A stretch of 53,807 bases of DNA from Candidatus Staskawiczbacteria bacterium RIFCSPHIGHO2_02_FULL_43_16 (GCA_001821935.1 MHOU01000008.1:1-53807); one strand, 5' to 3'; shown: positions 24,685-34,879, numbered from the stretch's first letter. Notes: generated from the letters alone by a model not told the origin. Made by a program: numbers and translations.

Positions 24685-25904
24685 TGCCCAATTTTTCTTA
24701 CAAAGCCAAATCGTTTGAGGGGGCTGATTCTTCCGGGAAGATGCAGGCGGTTGATGAGCGCGAGCTGGCTTTGGCTCTAAAAGCCCAGGGGCTGATTTTG
24801 ATTGACGCGGCCAAGGAAGGCAAAAAGAGGGGGTTGAACATGGAAATCAATGTGCCGTTTTTGGGCGTTTCCAGCACGGAAAAAATCATGATGACGCGCA
24901 ATTTGGGCGTCATGTTTTCCACGGGGCTTAGCATGGTGAAAATTTTTGATATTTTGTCAATTCAATCAAAAAGCCGGCAATTAAAAGATGCCCTGGCGAA
25001 TATTAAAGACAGCGTCAGTAAAGGAGAAAATCTTTCCGACGCGCTGGCGCGCTACCCGAAAATTTTCAATGAATTGTTTGTCAACATGATAAAAGTGGGG
25101 GAGGAGTCCGGCACCTTGGACGAAATTTTCCAAATTTTGGCTCTGCAGCTTGGCAAAGAGCACGAGTTAAAAAGCAAAATCAAAAACGCCATGACCTATC
25201 CGGCCATCATTGTGCTGGTGATGTTGTGCGTGGGCGTGGTGATCATTACCATTGTACTGCCCAGCCTGGATACGTTTTTTACTTCGCTCAACGTGCCGAT
25301 TCCTTTTTACACCCGGGCGGTATTATGGGGGGGGAGGTTTTTGTCAAAAAACTGGTGGCTGCTTTTTGCCGGACCGGCAGCGCTGGTGGGCGCTGTTATG
25401 CTGATCATTAGGACGCCCAAGGGCAAATGGGCTTTGGATACGTTATTGTTGCGTTTGCCGGTGGTTTCCCAGATTGTCAAAAAAGGCAATTCGGCATTTT
25501 TGATCCGGTCGCTCTCTTCATTAATCGCCTCCGGGGTTCCGCTGATACGCGCATTGGAAATTTCTTCCAAAACGGTGGGCAACCAGTATTTTTCAAAGGC
25601 CTTAGTGGAAGCGGCGGTGAAAATAAAAAAAGGGGAAAAATTATCCGGGGCCCTGCGCGAACATGCTAACCTGTTTTCGTTCGGAGTAATTGAAATGATG
25701 GAGGTGGGGGAGGAAACCGGAAAAACCGCCGTCATTTTAAAAAAACTGGCCGAATTTTATGAACAGGAAGCCGGCGCCGCGGTGGAAAAGATGGCCATTT
25801 TAATAGAACCGATGCTGATTATTTTCTTGGGAGTGTCTGTCGGATTTTTCGCTTTTTCCATTATCCAGCCCATGTATTCTTCACTAAAATTTATCGGAAG
25901 TTAA
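24684..25904 (+). CDS. pilC: Type IV pilus inner membrane protein PilC/GspF
   Basis: GLSMVKIFDILSIQSKS...VGEESGTLDEIF; two GspF repeats. Confidence 0.9.
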   Translation: MPNFSYKAKSFEGADSSGKMQAVDERELALALKAQGLILIDAAKEGKKRGLNMEINVPFLGVSSTEKIMMTRNLGVMFSTGLSMVKIFDILSIQSKSRQLKDALANIKDSVSKGENLSDALARYPKIFNELFVNMIKVGEESGTLDEIFQILALQLGKEHELKSKIKNAMTYPAIIVLVMLCVGVVIITIVLPSLDTFFTSLNVPIPFYTRAVLWGGRFLSKNWWLLFAGPAALVGAVMLIIRTPKGKWALDTLLLRLPVVSQIVKKGNSAFLIRSLSSLIASGVPLIRALEISSKTVGNQYFSKALVEAAVKIKKGEKLSGALREHANLFSFGVIEMMEVGEETGKTAVILKKLAEFYEQEAGAAVEKMAILIEPMLIIFLGVSVGFFAFSIIQPMYSSLKFIGS

Positions 25905-25926
25905 ATTTATGAAACAAAGGGGCTTT

Positions 25927-26031
25927 ACCCAAGCACCACTTTCGCTATGTCATTATTATCTAGTGCTTACCATTATTTTAAGAATATTATGATTTGCAAG
26001 AAACCCATCAATCGCGAAAGTGGTGCTGGGT
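25927..26031. repeat. 105-bp inverted-repeat element, copy A
   Basis: ACCCAAGCACCACTTTCGC ... GCGAAAGTGGTGCTGGGT; right arm lies inside the pilin leader codons. Confidence 0.8.
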
Positions 26032-26879
26032 TTACTTTGATTGAAATTTTGGTGGTAATTTTTATTCTCGCCGTTTTGGTGCTGGTTTCCATTCCCGCCC
26101 TCGACCTTTTTTTAAAAAATTCCCACGTGGCCAACGGTATGCAGGAATTTTACACCGCCCTCACCCTGGCCCAAAGTAAAACGATTGCCTCGCAAGACGA
26201 AAGCCAATATGGCGTATATGTGGATACCGGCGTTTCGCCCCACCGCTATGTCATATTCAAAGGAGCCACCTATGCCACGCGCCTTGAGGCGGCCGATCAA
26301 TCATTTTGGCTGCCAAAAACGGTGGAATTTTCGGAAATCCTTTTGGGCAGTGGCAATGAAGTGGTGTTTAGCAAGTTAACCGGATATGCTAATCCGGCGG
26401 GCAGCGTTTCTGTAAGATTAAAAGCCGATGCCAGCAAGACAAAAACCGTTTATATTTCCAGCGCCGGCATTTTGGATTTTACGGCTCCTGCGGTAGTGGC
26501 CGACACCCGGGTGAAAGATTCACGCCATGTGCACGTTGATTATAGCCGGGTGATTGATACTGCTACCGAAAGCATCACCATGCTGTTTGACGGCACGGTT
26601 TCCCAGGTTATTCCCATCGCCGTTAATATGGCGGGGGGTCAAATATACTGGACAGGCACGGTGGCGGCCGGCGGATCTGATCAAACCGTAACTGTACGCA
26701 CCCACCGTTTAAACGATGCCGATACCCAGTTTAGCATTCATCGCGACGCAAGCATGAACAATAAAAGCTTGCGCGTTACCATTTCAGGTGACAGTTCGGG
26801 CAACCTGGCGCTGTATTCGGCCGACGGCCTGACCACCAGCTTTTCGTCGGTGTATGTTTCTGATCTTGAGTGGCAATAG
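25947..26879 (+). CDS. Type IV pilin-like protein (prepilin N-terminus)
   Basis: ESGAGFTLIEILVVIFILAVLVLVSIPALDLF; alternative start ATG 25989. Confidence 0.8.
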   Translation: MSLLSSAYHYFKNIMICKKPINRESGAGFTLIEILVVIFILAVLVLVSIPALDLFLKNSHVANGMQEFYTALTLAQSKTIASQDESQYGVYVDTGVSPHRYVIFKGATYATRLEAADQSFWLPKTVEFSEILLGSGNEVVFSKLTGYANPAGSVSVRLKADASKTKTVYISSAGILDFTAPAVVADTRVKDSRHVHVDYSRVIDTATESITMLFDGTVSQVIPIAVNMAGGQIYWTGTVAAGGSDQTVTVRTHRLNDADTQFSIHRDASMNNKSLRVTISGDSSGNLALYSADGLTTSFSSVYVSDLEWQ

Positions 26880-26884
26880 GGTTC

Positions 26885-26989
26885 ACCCAAGCACCACTTT
26901 CGCCAAATAATTGTATGCAGACAAAAGTATGTTTATGAATTTGCCATCAAAATCTTATCAAAATGATATTCGCGAAAGTGGTGCTGGGT
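26885..26989. repeat. 105-bp inverted-repeat element, copy B
   Basis: Same arms as copy A, same outer length. Confidence 0.8.
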
Positions 26990-27465
26990 TCATATTTCTA
27001 GAAATTTTAATAGCCGTCACGTTAATCAGCGTGGTGTTTGTTACGTTACTGGGGGTCGGGTTTTCCGCTTTAACGCTTGCCACCTCACTGCAAAAAACCG
27101 CCCAAGCTGATTCTTTGATTAAAGAAGAATTGGAAGCGGTGCGTTCATTTCGGGAAGGAACCACCTGGCAAACCAATGGCTTGGCAACCAAAAGTATTGG
27201 CAGCGCCAACCCCTATTACGCAACCTTGGATCCGGAGATTAATCCGCCCGCATGGCAGTTAACCGAAGGCATTGAAACCGTGGGCGATTTTACCCGGAAG
27301 GTGGTTTTTGATGCCGTTTCGCGCGATCTGGCAACCAACAATATTGAAGCGGTGTATAATGCTACTCGTGACGATCCCGATACCCGTAAAGTCACCGTCA
27401 CCGTAACTTTGGGTGCTAAAACGTACCAAGTTATATCATATTTAACCAATTGGAATCAGCAATGA
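26911..27465 (+). CDS. Prepilin-like minor pilin
   Basis: ESGAGFIFLEILIAVTLISVVFVTLLGVGFSAL. Confidence 0.7.
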   Translation: MYADKSMFMNLPSKSYQNDIRESGAGFIFLEILIAVTLISVVFVTLLGVGFSALTLATSLQKTAQADSLIKEELEAVRSFREGTTWQTNGLATKSIGSANPYYATLDPEINPPAWQLTEGIETVGDFTRKVVFDAVSRDLATNNIEAVYNATRDDPDTRKVTVTVTLGAKTYQVISYLTNWNQQ

Positions 27466-28007
27466 ATGTAAAGCTTTACCGGTTACATTTTGGCAAAAAG
27501 GGTTTTTCCTTGGTTGAGGTTCTGGTTTCGGTTGCCATATCTTCATTTGTTTTGTTGGCTATTTTGGGGTTTGTTTTCTGGATGAATGTTACCAATCTTA
27601 AAACCAAAGCCAACGCCAACACCCTGGAAAATGCCCGCCGGATATTAGATGTGATAGCTTATGAAATAAAGGGAGCCGAAAATGTGTATTCGCCCACCAC
27701 CGGCGCAGCCCAGCTTTCTTTAAAAACCCTCCGGCACTTGCCTCTGGATGAAGACGTGACATTCATTGATTTTTTCTTGTGTGGCGCGGATAGTACAGAT
27801 ATTTGCTTGAAAAAAGAATCCCAGGTTCCCGTCGTGTTAAATGCTGGCAACGTAGCCATAACCAGCCTTTCCTTTTCGCAAATTGCCAATGGCGCCAACA
27901 CATCGGTTAAAATAAGCCTAACGGTTGAGAACAAAAATCCCACTAACGAAACCAGCCAAAGTTCTCTGGTGACATTGGATTCAACGGTTTCTTTAAGAAG
28001 TTATTAA
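27462..28007 (+). CDS. Prepilin-like minor pilin (PilW/PulJ-like)
   Basis: KKGFSLVEVLVSVAISSFVLLAILGFVF. Confidence 0.75.
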   Translation: MNVKLYRLHFGKKGFSLVEVLVSVAISSFVLLAILGFVFWMNVTNLKTKANANTLENARRILDVIAYEIKGAENVYSPTTGAAQLSLKTLRHLPLDEDVTFIDFFLCGADSTDICLKKESQVPVVLNAGNVAITSLSFSQIANGANTSVKISLTVENKNPTNETSQSSLVTLDSTVSLRSY

Positions 28008-28008
28008 T

Positions 28009-29253
28009 ATGAAACATATCATCAACAACCAGCAAGGCTTTGTCGTTTCTGTTATTACTTTTTTTGTGTTGATTATCATGTTGGCGGTGGCGGTGAGCAT
28101 GAGCGCTTTGGTGGCCCAGCGCCAGGGCGTTTCCACTAACGCGGTCAAAGCCACCCAGTCTTACTACGCGGCCGAATCTGGCATTGAAGATGCGCTGCTC
28201 AGGCTGAACAATGATCCCTCAATTTCCACGCTTTCGTACGCATTGCCCGTTGGCGGAGCCATAGCTGATGTTACCATCCCGGCCGCGGTGGGCGGGTCGC
28301 GGGCTATCAGTTCAAAGGGGGATGTGGATGGCCGTATCAGGACCGTAGAAACGGTATACAGCCTTGATGCCGCCGCCGCATCGTTTTTTTATGGCGCCCA
28401 GGTAGGCGAGGGCGGGTTGGATATGTCTAACGGAAGCCGGATTAAGGGCAACGTGTTTTCCAATGGCAACATTACCGGCACCGGAACGATTGATAATGAG
28501 GTCATCGTGGCGGGCAACGGTCATAGTATTGAAGATGTGTACGTGGGAGGCAGCGTGCAAAGTTATAGCTGTCTGGCTTCGGCCAGCGTGGCCAACTTAA
28601 CCTATGTGACGGGGGGAGTCCATACCTGTACGGTGCGGGGCAGCACTTCTTTACAATCCGATGAAATTCCCACCCAGCCCATGCCTATCAGCCAGTCGCA
28701 AATTAACGACTGGAAAACTGAAGCCGCCGCCGGCCAGGTGATAACCGGAAATTATAGCATTGGAAATAATGCCACCGTATCTCTGGGTCACGTTAAAATT
28801 ACCGGCAACCTGAGTTTTGGCAACGGAGCCGTCCTTAACATTACCGGGGTCATTTACGTGCAGGGTAACATTATTTTCGGTAACTCCAATACCATCCGTT
28901 TGGACAGTTCGTACGGTTCCCTCAGCGGGGTGTTTGTGCTTGATGGCACCATGGACACGGGCAATAACACGGTGCTGACGGGTTCGGGCCAGGAGGGAAG
29001 CTATTTATTGGTATTATCAACCAACGTATCGGATACGGCCATTGAAGTCAGCAACAACGCCGACGGCGCGGTATTTTACACCACGGTCGGGGGCATTAAG
29101 GTCAACAACAACGTAAGCGTGAGCGAATTGGTGGGATATAAAGTGAAACTCAATAACAACGCCGTGTTGGACTATAATAGCGGTTTGGCCAATACGTTTT
29201 TTTCATCAGGCCCCAGCGGCGGCTGGAAGGTGGAGAGCTGGCAGGAAAAATAG
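28009..29253 (+). CDS. PilX-like protein with polymer-forming/beta-helix-like C-terminal region
   Basis: N-terminal TM, SYYAAESGIEDALLRL; long G/N-rich repeats. Confidence 0.6.
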   Translation: MKHIINNQQGFVVSVITFFVLIIMLAVAVSMSALVAQRQGVSTNAVKATQSYYAAESGIEDALLRLNNDPSISTLSYALPVGGAIADVTIPAAVGGSRAISSKGDVDGRIRTVETVYSLDAAAASFFYGAQVGEGGLDMSNGSRIKGNVFSNGNITGTGTIDNEVIVAGNGHSIEDVYVGGSVQSYSCLASASVANLTYVTGGVHTCTVRGSTSLQSDEIPTQPMPISQSQINDWKTEAAAGQVITGNYSIGNNATVSLGHVKITGNLSFGNGAVLNITGVIYVQGNIIFGNSNTIRLDSSYGSLSGVFVLDGTMDTGNNTVLTGSGQEGSYLLVLSTNVSDTAIEVSNNADGAVFYTTVGGIKVNNNVSVSELVGYKVKLNNNAVLDYNSGLANTFFSSGPSGGWKVESWQEK

Positions 29254-29345
29254 TCCCATTTCTATGGTATAATAACTGAATTACCAAGCACATAAAATCT
29301 AAAGATTTTTGTGCTCGGTGAAAATTTTTAAATATTTAAATTTTC

Positions 29346-30464
29346 ATGTTTAAGTTTTTAAATTTACAGCCCGAATTGTTTGCTCTGGACATTAATGATT
29401 CTTCCGTAAAAGTGGTGAAACTGGAAAAAAGGAAGAAGAATTTTTTCCTGGCTTCTTATAATGAATTAAGGATTGCGCCCAATATTGTAAGGGGCGGGGT
29501 GATTTTACAGCAGGAGGTTTTGGTAAAAATCATCCGGGGCGCTTTGGAGGGCGTTAAGGGTAAAAAGATCGCTACCAAGCATGTCGTGTTGTCATTGCCG
29601 GAAGAGAAATCATTTTCCCAAATCATCCAAATGCCGCGCATGACCGAACAGGAATTAAAAAAAGCCGTGCCGTTTGAAGCGGAAAATTATATTCCTCTTC
29701 CCATTGACAGCGTCTATTTGGATTTCCAAGTCATTAATGCCCATCAAGAAGTTACGGACAGCGCCCATTTGGATATTTTAGTCAACGCCATGCCCAAGTA
29801 TATTGTTGATTCATATGTCGCCTGCGCGAAGGCGGCGGGCCTGGTGCCTTGCGTGCTGGAAATTGAGTCCCAGTCAATTGCTCGGGCCCTGGTAGAAAAC
29901 GGCCAGGCGCAAAAACCGGTGGCACTGATTGATGTTGGCAAAGACAATACCAGTTTCATTATCTTTTCAGGCAGTGCGCCGCGCTTTACCACTTCCGTGC
30001 CATTTTCTTCAAAACAGCTTACAGTTGCCATTGAAGGCGCGCTTCATGTAACCTCTCAAAAAGCCGAGGAGTTAAAAGTAAAAAACGGCCTGGTATCCAA
30101 AAAAGGCAAAGAAAACAAAGAAGCCATACTCGCCATGACACCGCTGCTGGAAGACTTCGCTTTAAAGATTAAAAAGTATATTGGCTTTTACCATGGCCAT
30201 TCTTCCCACGATTATTTTCCTTCGGATGATGATATTGAAAAAATCATCTTGTGCGGCGGCGGAGCCAATTTAAAAGGTTTGGCGGAATTTCTCTCAACGG
30301 CTCTTCATATCCCGGTTGGGTTGGGCGATCCCTTCATTAATATTATCCCCTGCAATAAGGGGGAGAGGTGCCCCATTATTTACCAAAAAGCCCTATCATA
30401 CACTACCGCTTTTGGTTTGGCGCTACGTGCTGCCGCCAACCAAGAAGATCAGCTCAATGATTAA
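29346..30464 (+). CDS. pilM: Type IV pilus assembly protein PilM
   Basis: FALDINDSSVKVVKLEKRKKNFFLASYNE...VALIDVGKDNTSFIIF. Confidence 0.88.
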   Translation: MFKFLNLQPELFALDINDSSVKVVKLEKRKKNFFLASYNELRIAPNIVRGGVILQQEVLVKIIRGALEGVKGKKIATKHVVLSLPEEKSFSQIIQMPRMTEQELKKAVPFEAENYIPLPIDSVYLDFQVINAHQEVTDSAHLDILVNAMPKYIVDSYVACAKAAGLVPCVLEIESQSIARALVENGQAQKPVALIDVGKDNTSFIIFSGSAPRFTTSVPFSSKQLTVAIEGALHVTSQKAEELKVKNGLVSKKGKENKEAILAMTPLLEDFALKIKKYIGFYHGHSSHDYFPSDDDIEKIILCGGGANLKGLAEFLSTALHIPVGLGDPFINIIPCNKGERCPIIYQKALSYTTAFGLALRAAANQEDQLND

Positions 30465-31014
30465 TTTATTGCCATTACAGGAAAAGAAGGAATTGCTGGC
30501 CCAAAAAAACCAAAAACTGGCGGCCGTGCTGGCATACATGGGTTTGGCGGCGCTGGCCTGTTTTGCGTTAATATTGCTTTCACTTTATTTTTATGTTTTA
30601 ACCGAGGTTGCCTACCATAGAGAAATATTGCGATCGGCTAAAAATACATATCAAACTAACGACTTCTTGAGTTATAAAAATATCATAAGCCAAAGCAACC
30701 AGGCTTTGCTCAAACTGGATAATTTCTATAAAAAAGAGGTGCGTTTTAGCGGTGCCTTAAAGACGGTTTCTGATATCCCAAAACCTGCGGATTTACGAGT
30801 AACCGATATCACCATGGAGCCGGGAACTAAAAATACCATTAAGATGGGCATTGGCGGGGTGGCGGACAGCCGTGAAAGCCTGCTGGCCTTTAAAGACAGT
30901 ATCCAACAGCAAAAAAGCGTCACGAACGTTTATTTTCCGCCGGATAATTGGATAAAGCCCAAAGACATCAATTTTTATTTAACCCTTGAGGTAATGCCTC
31001 CTAACGGCCCATGA
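30457..31014 (+). CDS. pilN: PilN-like protein
   Basis: MINLLPLQEKKELLAQK plus TM; start trimmed to 30457, overlaps pilM stop. Confidence 0.75.
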   Translation: MINLLPLQEKKELLAQKNQKLAAVLAYMGLAALACFALILLSLYFYVLTEVAYHREILRSAKNTYQTNDFLSYKNIISQSNQALLKLDNFYKKEVRFSGALKTVSDIPKPADLRVTDITMEPGTKNTIKMGIGGVADSRESLLAFKDSIQQQKSVTNVYFPPDNWIKPKDINFYLTLEVMPPNGP

Positions 31015-31568
31015 CTATTATTCCTAAAAATAAATGGCAAGTCACCTTGTTAATTCTTGCCGGCACGCTGATCGTGGCCCTGGCGGTTTTTTCTTATCTG
31101 GTTTTCGGGGCGATTCTTGGCGCCTCGGCTCAAATCACCCTGTCAAAAAAAGAGGTGGCATTGATGCAATTACAGGACAAAGAATTGGATTCTTTTAAAT
31201 CTCGGTATGGCGAGTATCAGGAAGATTTAAATAAGATCGGCCAGTTGTTTGTTGACGGCGCAAACCCCGTAGCCTTTATCACGTTTCTGGAAGGTATTTC
31301 TTCTGATACAAATATAACCAGCGATGTGGCCATAGCGCCCGCCACCAATAAAGAAGGGGCTTTGGGGGGGCGCAATATTACGTTTCAAATACGCGTCTAT
31401 GGCGACTTTTCAGATGTGTTGAAGTTCTCTGAAAAATTGGAAGCCGGGCCGTATTTGGTCAGGATAAACAGCTTTACGGTTAAAAAAAGCCAAAAAGATG
31501 CTGATGGTAAAGTCGCATCCGCCGATGCCGTGGAAGCGTATCTATTAGTAGAGGCGTTGCCCAGGTAA
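31011..31568 (+). CDS. pilO: PilO-like protein
   Basis: Position, single TM, periplasmic domain. Confidence 0.6.
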   Translation: MTIIPKNKWQVTLLILAGTLIVALAVFSYLVFGAILGASAQITLSKKEVALMQLQDKELDSFKSRYGEYQEDLNKIGQLFVDGANPVAFITFLEGISSDTNITSDVAIAPATNKEGALGGRNITFQIRVYGDFSDVLKFSEKLEAGPYLVRINSFTVKKSQKDADGKVASADAVEAYLLVEALPR

Positions 31569-31659
31569 AATATTATAGAAATTGCTTGCGCAATTTATAT
31601 AATTAATCGTGCGGTCGCTATGAAAATTTGCTATTTTCATATCTCCCTTACTCATAATT

Positions 31660-31980
31660 ATGGAAAACATATTTAACATTATTATTGAAGATAGTAAAAA
31701 AACGGTGGCTAAATATGGAGCCGTTGCCAAAAAACTTCCATGGGTTTTAGCGCGCCATGCGTTTTTATTTATCTTGTTGTTTGTTGTCTTGGAAGCGGTC
31801 ATCGGTACTTTCTTATTTTACGCCTACATCTTTGTTCCCAAAACAAAAAATACAGAAATGGTTGATTCTCCTGAAACGTTTCAGGAAAAAACTTATCGGT
31901 CAGTGCTAGAAGCATGGGAAAAGCGAGATGCCATTATTGAAAGTTCACCGCAAGAGGAATATAATGACCCATTTCAGTAA
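31660..31980 (+). CDS. Small membrane protein of pilus locus
   Basis: ORF with one TM. Confidence 0.5.
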   Translation: MENIFNIIIEDSKKTVAKYGAVAKKLPWVLARHAFLFILLFVVLEAVIGTFLFYAYIFVPKTKNTEMVDSPETFQEKTYRSVLEAWEKRDAIIESSPQEEYNDPFQ

Positions 31981-31981
31981 A

Positions 31982-32075
31982 CACCGCGGAAGTCCGCAGA
32001 AATTAACGCAGAAAAACGCGGAAGAACGTTTCCGCGAAATTCCGCGTAAGATTCCGCGTCATTCCGCGAAAAATT
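31982..32075. repeat. CGCGGAA/TTCCGCG motif cluster
   Basis: ACACCGCGGAAGTCCGCAG...AACGCGGAAGAACGTTTCCGCGAAATTCCGCGTAAGATTCCGCGTCATTCCGCG. Confidence 0.7.
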
Positions 32076-32459
32076 ATGAGTAAACGAATAATTTTAGTTG
32101 AGGACGATGCGGCCATTATAGATATTTATCAGACGGTGATGGCCAAAAGCCACTTTGATGTCCAAGTGCTGAGTTTGGGTGCGGATGTACTTAAAGAAAT
32201 AAAAGAAATAGAGGAAGGAAAAGTGCCATCGCCGGCAGCCTTGTTGCTGGACTTAATATTGCCCGACATGAATGGTATTGATATTCTTGTCCAGATACGC
32301 AAGAATCACGCCACCAAAGATATGAAAGTGTTTATATTAACCAACCAGGAAAACGCCGAAAAGCAAATGCCCGAAGGCATCAAAGCCGATAAAATCATCA
32401 TCAAGGCTAACACCAGTCCTACTGATCTGGTGGAAATCATCAAGAAGGCTGTAACATAA
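32076..32459 (+). CDS. Response regulator receiver protein
   Basis: IILVEDDAAIIDIY...LLLDLILPDMNG...VFILTN. Confidence 0.9.
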   Translation: MSKRIILVEDDAAIIDIYQTVMAKSHFDVQVLSLGADVLKEIKEIEEGKVPSPAALLLDLILPDMNGIDILVQIRKNHATKDMKVFILTNQENAEKQMPEGIKADKIIIKANTSPTDLVEIIKKAVT

Positions 32460-32474
32460 TTGGTGCAATAAAAT

Positions 32475-32502
32475 AACCCTGGAATCCTTCCAGGGTTTTC
32501 GC
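32475..32502. terminator. Bidirectional terminator between convergent genes
   Basis: AACCCTGG-AATCCTT-CCAGGGTT. Confidence 0.6.
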
Positions 32503-32507
32503 GCAGT

Positions 32508-33641
32508 TTAGTGCGCCTTTTTGACGTTTTGTATCTGTGGAGCTCCGAACTGGTTTTCAAACGGTTCCTTCAGCAATGGCCACAGTCCGTAAAACCACGC
32601 GCCGGCTATCAAAAACCATGCCAGGGCGAATGGAAAAGCATACTTGATGTAGAATTTCCATTCCGGAATGGTTTTAAAGAGCATTACTCCCACCAGGCTA
32701 CTGATGGGGGTTAAGAGCACGGCTGTGCTCAGAATATGGACATCATGCCACATATCCCCGCTCACCGGAAAAATGGCTCCCGTCAAAACCCCGTTTATCA
32801 CAGAGGGGAAGAAGGCCCACCATCCGCCCCACTTTGCCATATAGGGTTCAATTGGACCTGCCACGAAAGCGGCGAACACCAGTAGAAGCATCACCCCCAC
32901 TTCTGTTTCCGTTTTCATGATGTCTATTAAATCTTCTCCCTGGCCGGTGACAAAAGAGTACGCCAGCAAGATGCCAAGGCACAAAAAGGCATCGTGGGTG
33001 TAGAGCAAAAGCAAAATGGCTCCGGCAAACTCAAGGTAGTCACCCCAGTCAGCTTCGGTTTTCTTTTGGTGCCCGTTGCCATTGGTGCCGTTGCCATTTT
33101 TAAACGGCAACACTTTTAGTTCCAGCTTTGACGCCACAACCGAAAGCATCGACAAAAAAACAAACACCGGCGGGATCATGGGAAGCATGGAATACCAATC
33201 CCTTTGCCCGTACTTTAGGAGAACTGGTAGTATGTATATTTCTCCAATGTAAAGGGTGAGTCCTCCGATCAGGGCGGCAAACATGTTGAGCGCCTTGAAT
33301 TTCATCTTTGCCTTTTTCTCTCCCTGAAGGTTGGCTGCCTCGACCAAAAGCAACACCAAAAAGCTGTCCATGAATCCACTGATTAATCCACTGATGAGCG
33401 GATAGGCTCGAATGGGTATGGCCTTGCCGGCGATGCTGGAGGGAAAGGGGATTCTGGTAATTCCCATCAATCCTCCAAGAAAGATGACCAGCACAATGGT
33501 TTCCGGGACCACATTAAGGTGTGGCAGAAGACTTTCCTTGTAGAGCCAGATGAGGGCGAACCCGACCAGGCCCAGGAAAAGGCATTCCATATTCCAGCAC
33601 TTCTTCCGTTTTTCCGTCCCAACAACACTATTGGAGTCCAT
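32508..33641 (-). CDS. Putative Na+/H+ antiporter-like (ion transporter superfamily) membrane protein
   Basis: Multiple TM; FMDSFLVLLLVEAANL, SVINGVLTGAIFPVSGDMWHDVHILSTAVLLTPISS. Confidence 0.5.
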   Translation of the reverse strand: MDSNSVVGTEKRKKCWNMECLFLGLVGFALIWLYKESLLPHLNVVPETIVLVIFLGGLMGITRIPFPSSIAGKAIPIRAYPLISGLISGFMDSFLVLLLVEAANLQGEKKAKMKFKALNMFAALIGGLTLYIGEIYILPVLLKYGQRDWYSMLPMIPPVFVFLSMLSVVASKLELKVLPFKNGNGTNGNGHQKKTEADWGDYLEFAGAILLLLYTHDAFLCLGILLAYSFVTGQGEDLIDIMKTETEVGVMLLLVFAAFVAGPIEPYMAKWGGWWAFFPSVINGVLTGAIFPVSGDMWHDVHILSTAVLLTPISSLVGVMLFKTIPEWKFYIKYAFPFALAWFLIAGAWFYGLWPLLKEPFENQFGAPQIQNVKKAH

Positions 33642-33810
33642 TCTACCCTTCCTTCTAGAAAAAGTTTTTAATGTTCTAAACGCAAAAGAATTATAACACG
33701 AAAGTTATAAAAATACAATTGTTTGGGTAATCTTATTGTTATTGCAAAAAATATAAAATCGGGTTACAGTGGAATCATTAATTAATTAGTTCTGACCGCT
33801 TCCGATTAAT

Positions 33811-34083
33811 ATGAATGCATTACAACAAGAGCAACACAAGCAAATAGAAAAAATATTTTGGCTGGGGCTTCAAATTTCATTTATTTTTGCCATTCCGGCC
33901 GGTATTGCTGTTTTTGCGGGTAAAAAAGTTGATGCGATGCTTGGTACCGATGGTTTGGCAACCACTATCGCCCTGGCAACGGCTTTTATTTTTTCCTGGG
34001 CCTTAGTTTTGGTTCAGTACCACCGCTTAAATAAAAAATTGAAAGAGGTGAACCGGCGCATAAAAGAAAATAACCATGTTTAA
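33811..34083 (+). CDS. AtpI/AtpZ-like protein
   Basis: Two TM, first in atp operon. Confidence 0.6.
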   Translation: MNALQQEQHKQIEKIFWLGLQISFIFAIPAGIAVFAGKKVDAMLGTDGLATTIALATAFIFSWALVLVQYHRLNKKLKEVNRRIKENNHV

Positions 34084-34879
34084 TTTGAACTTTTTACAAA
34101 TATCCCGACCCATAGACCTCATATATTCTGAAACTATTTTTACAATAGCGGGTTTTCAGATAAATAACTCCACGATTTTTATTTTCCTTATCTTGCTTTT
34201 GTGCGCTCTTTTTTGTTTTTATGTTGTCACCAGGTTCACCCTGCTTCCCGGAAAAATCCAAGGGGCGGTTGAATTGGTATATGAATTGATTGAAAACCTT
34301 GTTTTGCAAATTACCGGAAGCAAAAAGCAGACCAAGTTTATTTTACCTTTTGTCGGCTCCATATTTTTATTTGTGTTATTTTCCAACCTTATGGGAATTT
34401 TACCCGGATTAACCAATATTACCTATAATGGCAAGGCGCTACTGAGAATTCCAACGGCGGATTTCAGCACCACTTTTTCTTTGGCGGTGGCTTCAATGGC
34501 AGTGATTCAAATAATGAGCATTAAAGATTTTGGGATGTTAGGTTATGTGGGAAGATTTATAAAAATCCATGAGGTATATTTTGGTTTTAAAGACGGGTTC
34601 AAAAATGGCATGATTTCCGTGGTGAATCTTTTTGTCGGTTTTTTGGATATCATCGGGGAAATTGCCAAAGTGCTTTCAATTTCGTTAAGGTTGTTTGGAA
34701 ATATGTACGCAGGGATTGTATTGGCAACGGTCATTGGTGGGATTGTGGCATATGTGTTGCCTGTTTTTTTGGTGGGGATGGGTTTGCTGGTTGCGGTTGT
34801 CCAGGCGATCGTTTTTACTTCATTGATAACCATATATTACATGTTGGCACTTAAGCCGGCGCCCCAGGAAGATTCTTAG
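34076..34879 (+). CDS. atpB: F0F1 ATP synthase subunit a
   Basis: SISLRLFGNMYAGIVLATVI...QAIVFTSLITIYYM. Confidence 0.93.
   Translation: MFNLNFLQISRPIDLIYSETIFTIAGFQINNSTIFIFLILLLCALFCFYVVTRFTLLPGKIQGAVELVYELIENLVLQITGSKKQTKFILPFVGSIFLFVLFSNLMGILPGLTNITYNGKALLRIPTADFSTTFSLAVASMAVIQIMSIKDFGMLGYVGRFIKIHEVYFGFKDGFKNGMISVVNLFVGFLDIIGEIAKVLSISLRLFGNMYAGIVLATVIGGIVAYVLPVFLVGMGLLVAVVQAIVFTSLITIYYMLALKPAPQEDS

Noticed and set aside
32511-32714. 67-aa + strand ORF opposite the antiporter gene
   Set aside because: Antisense to a longer, hydrophobic, well-formed minus-strand CDS.
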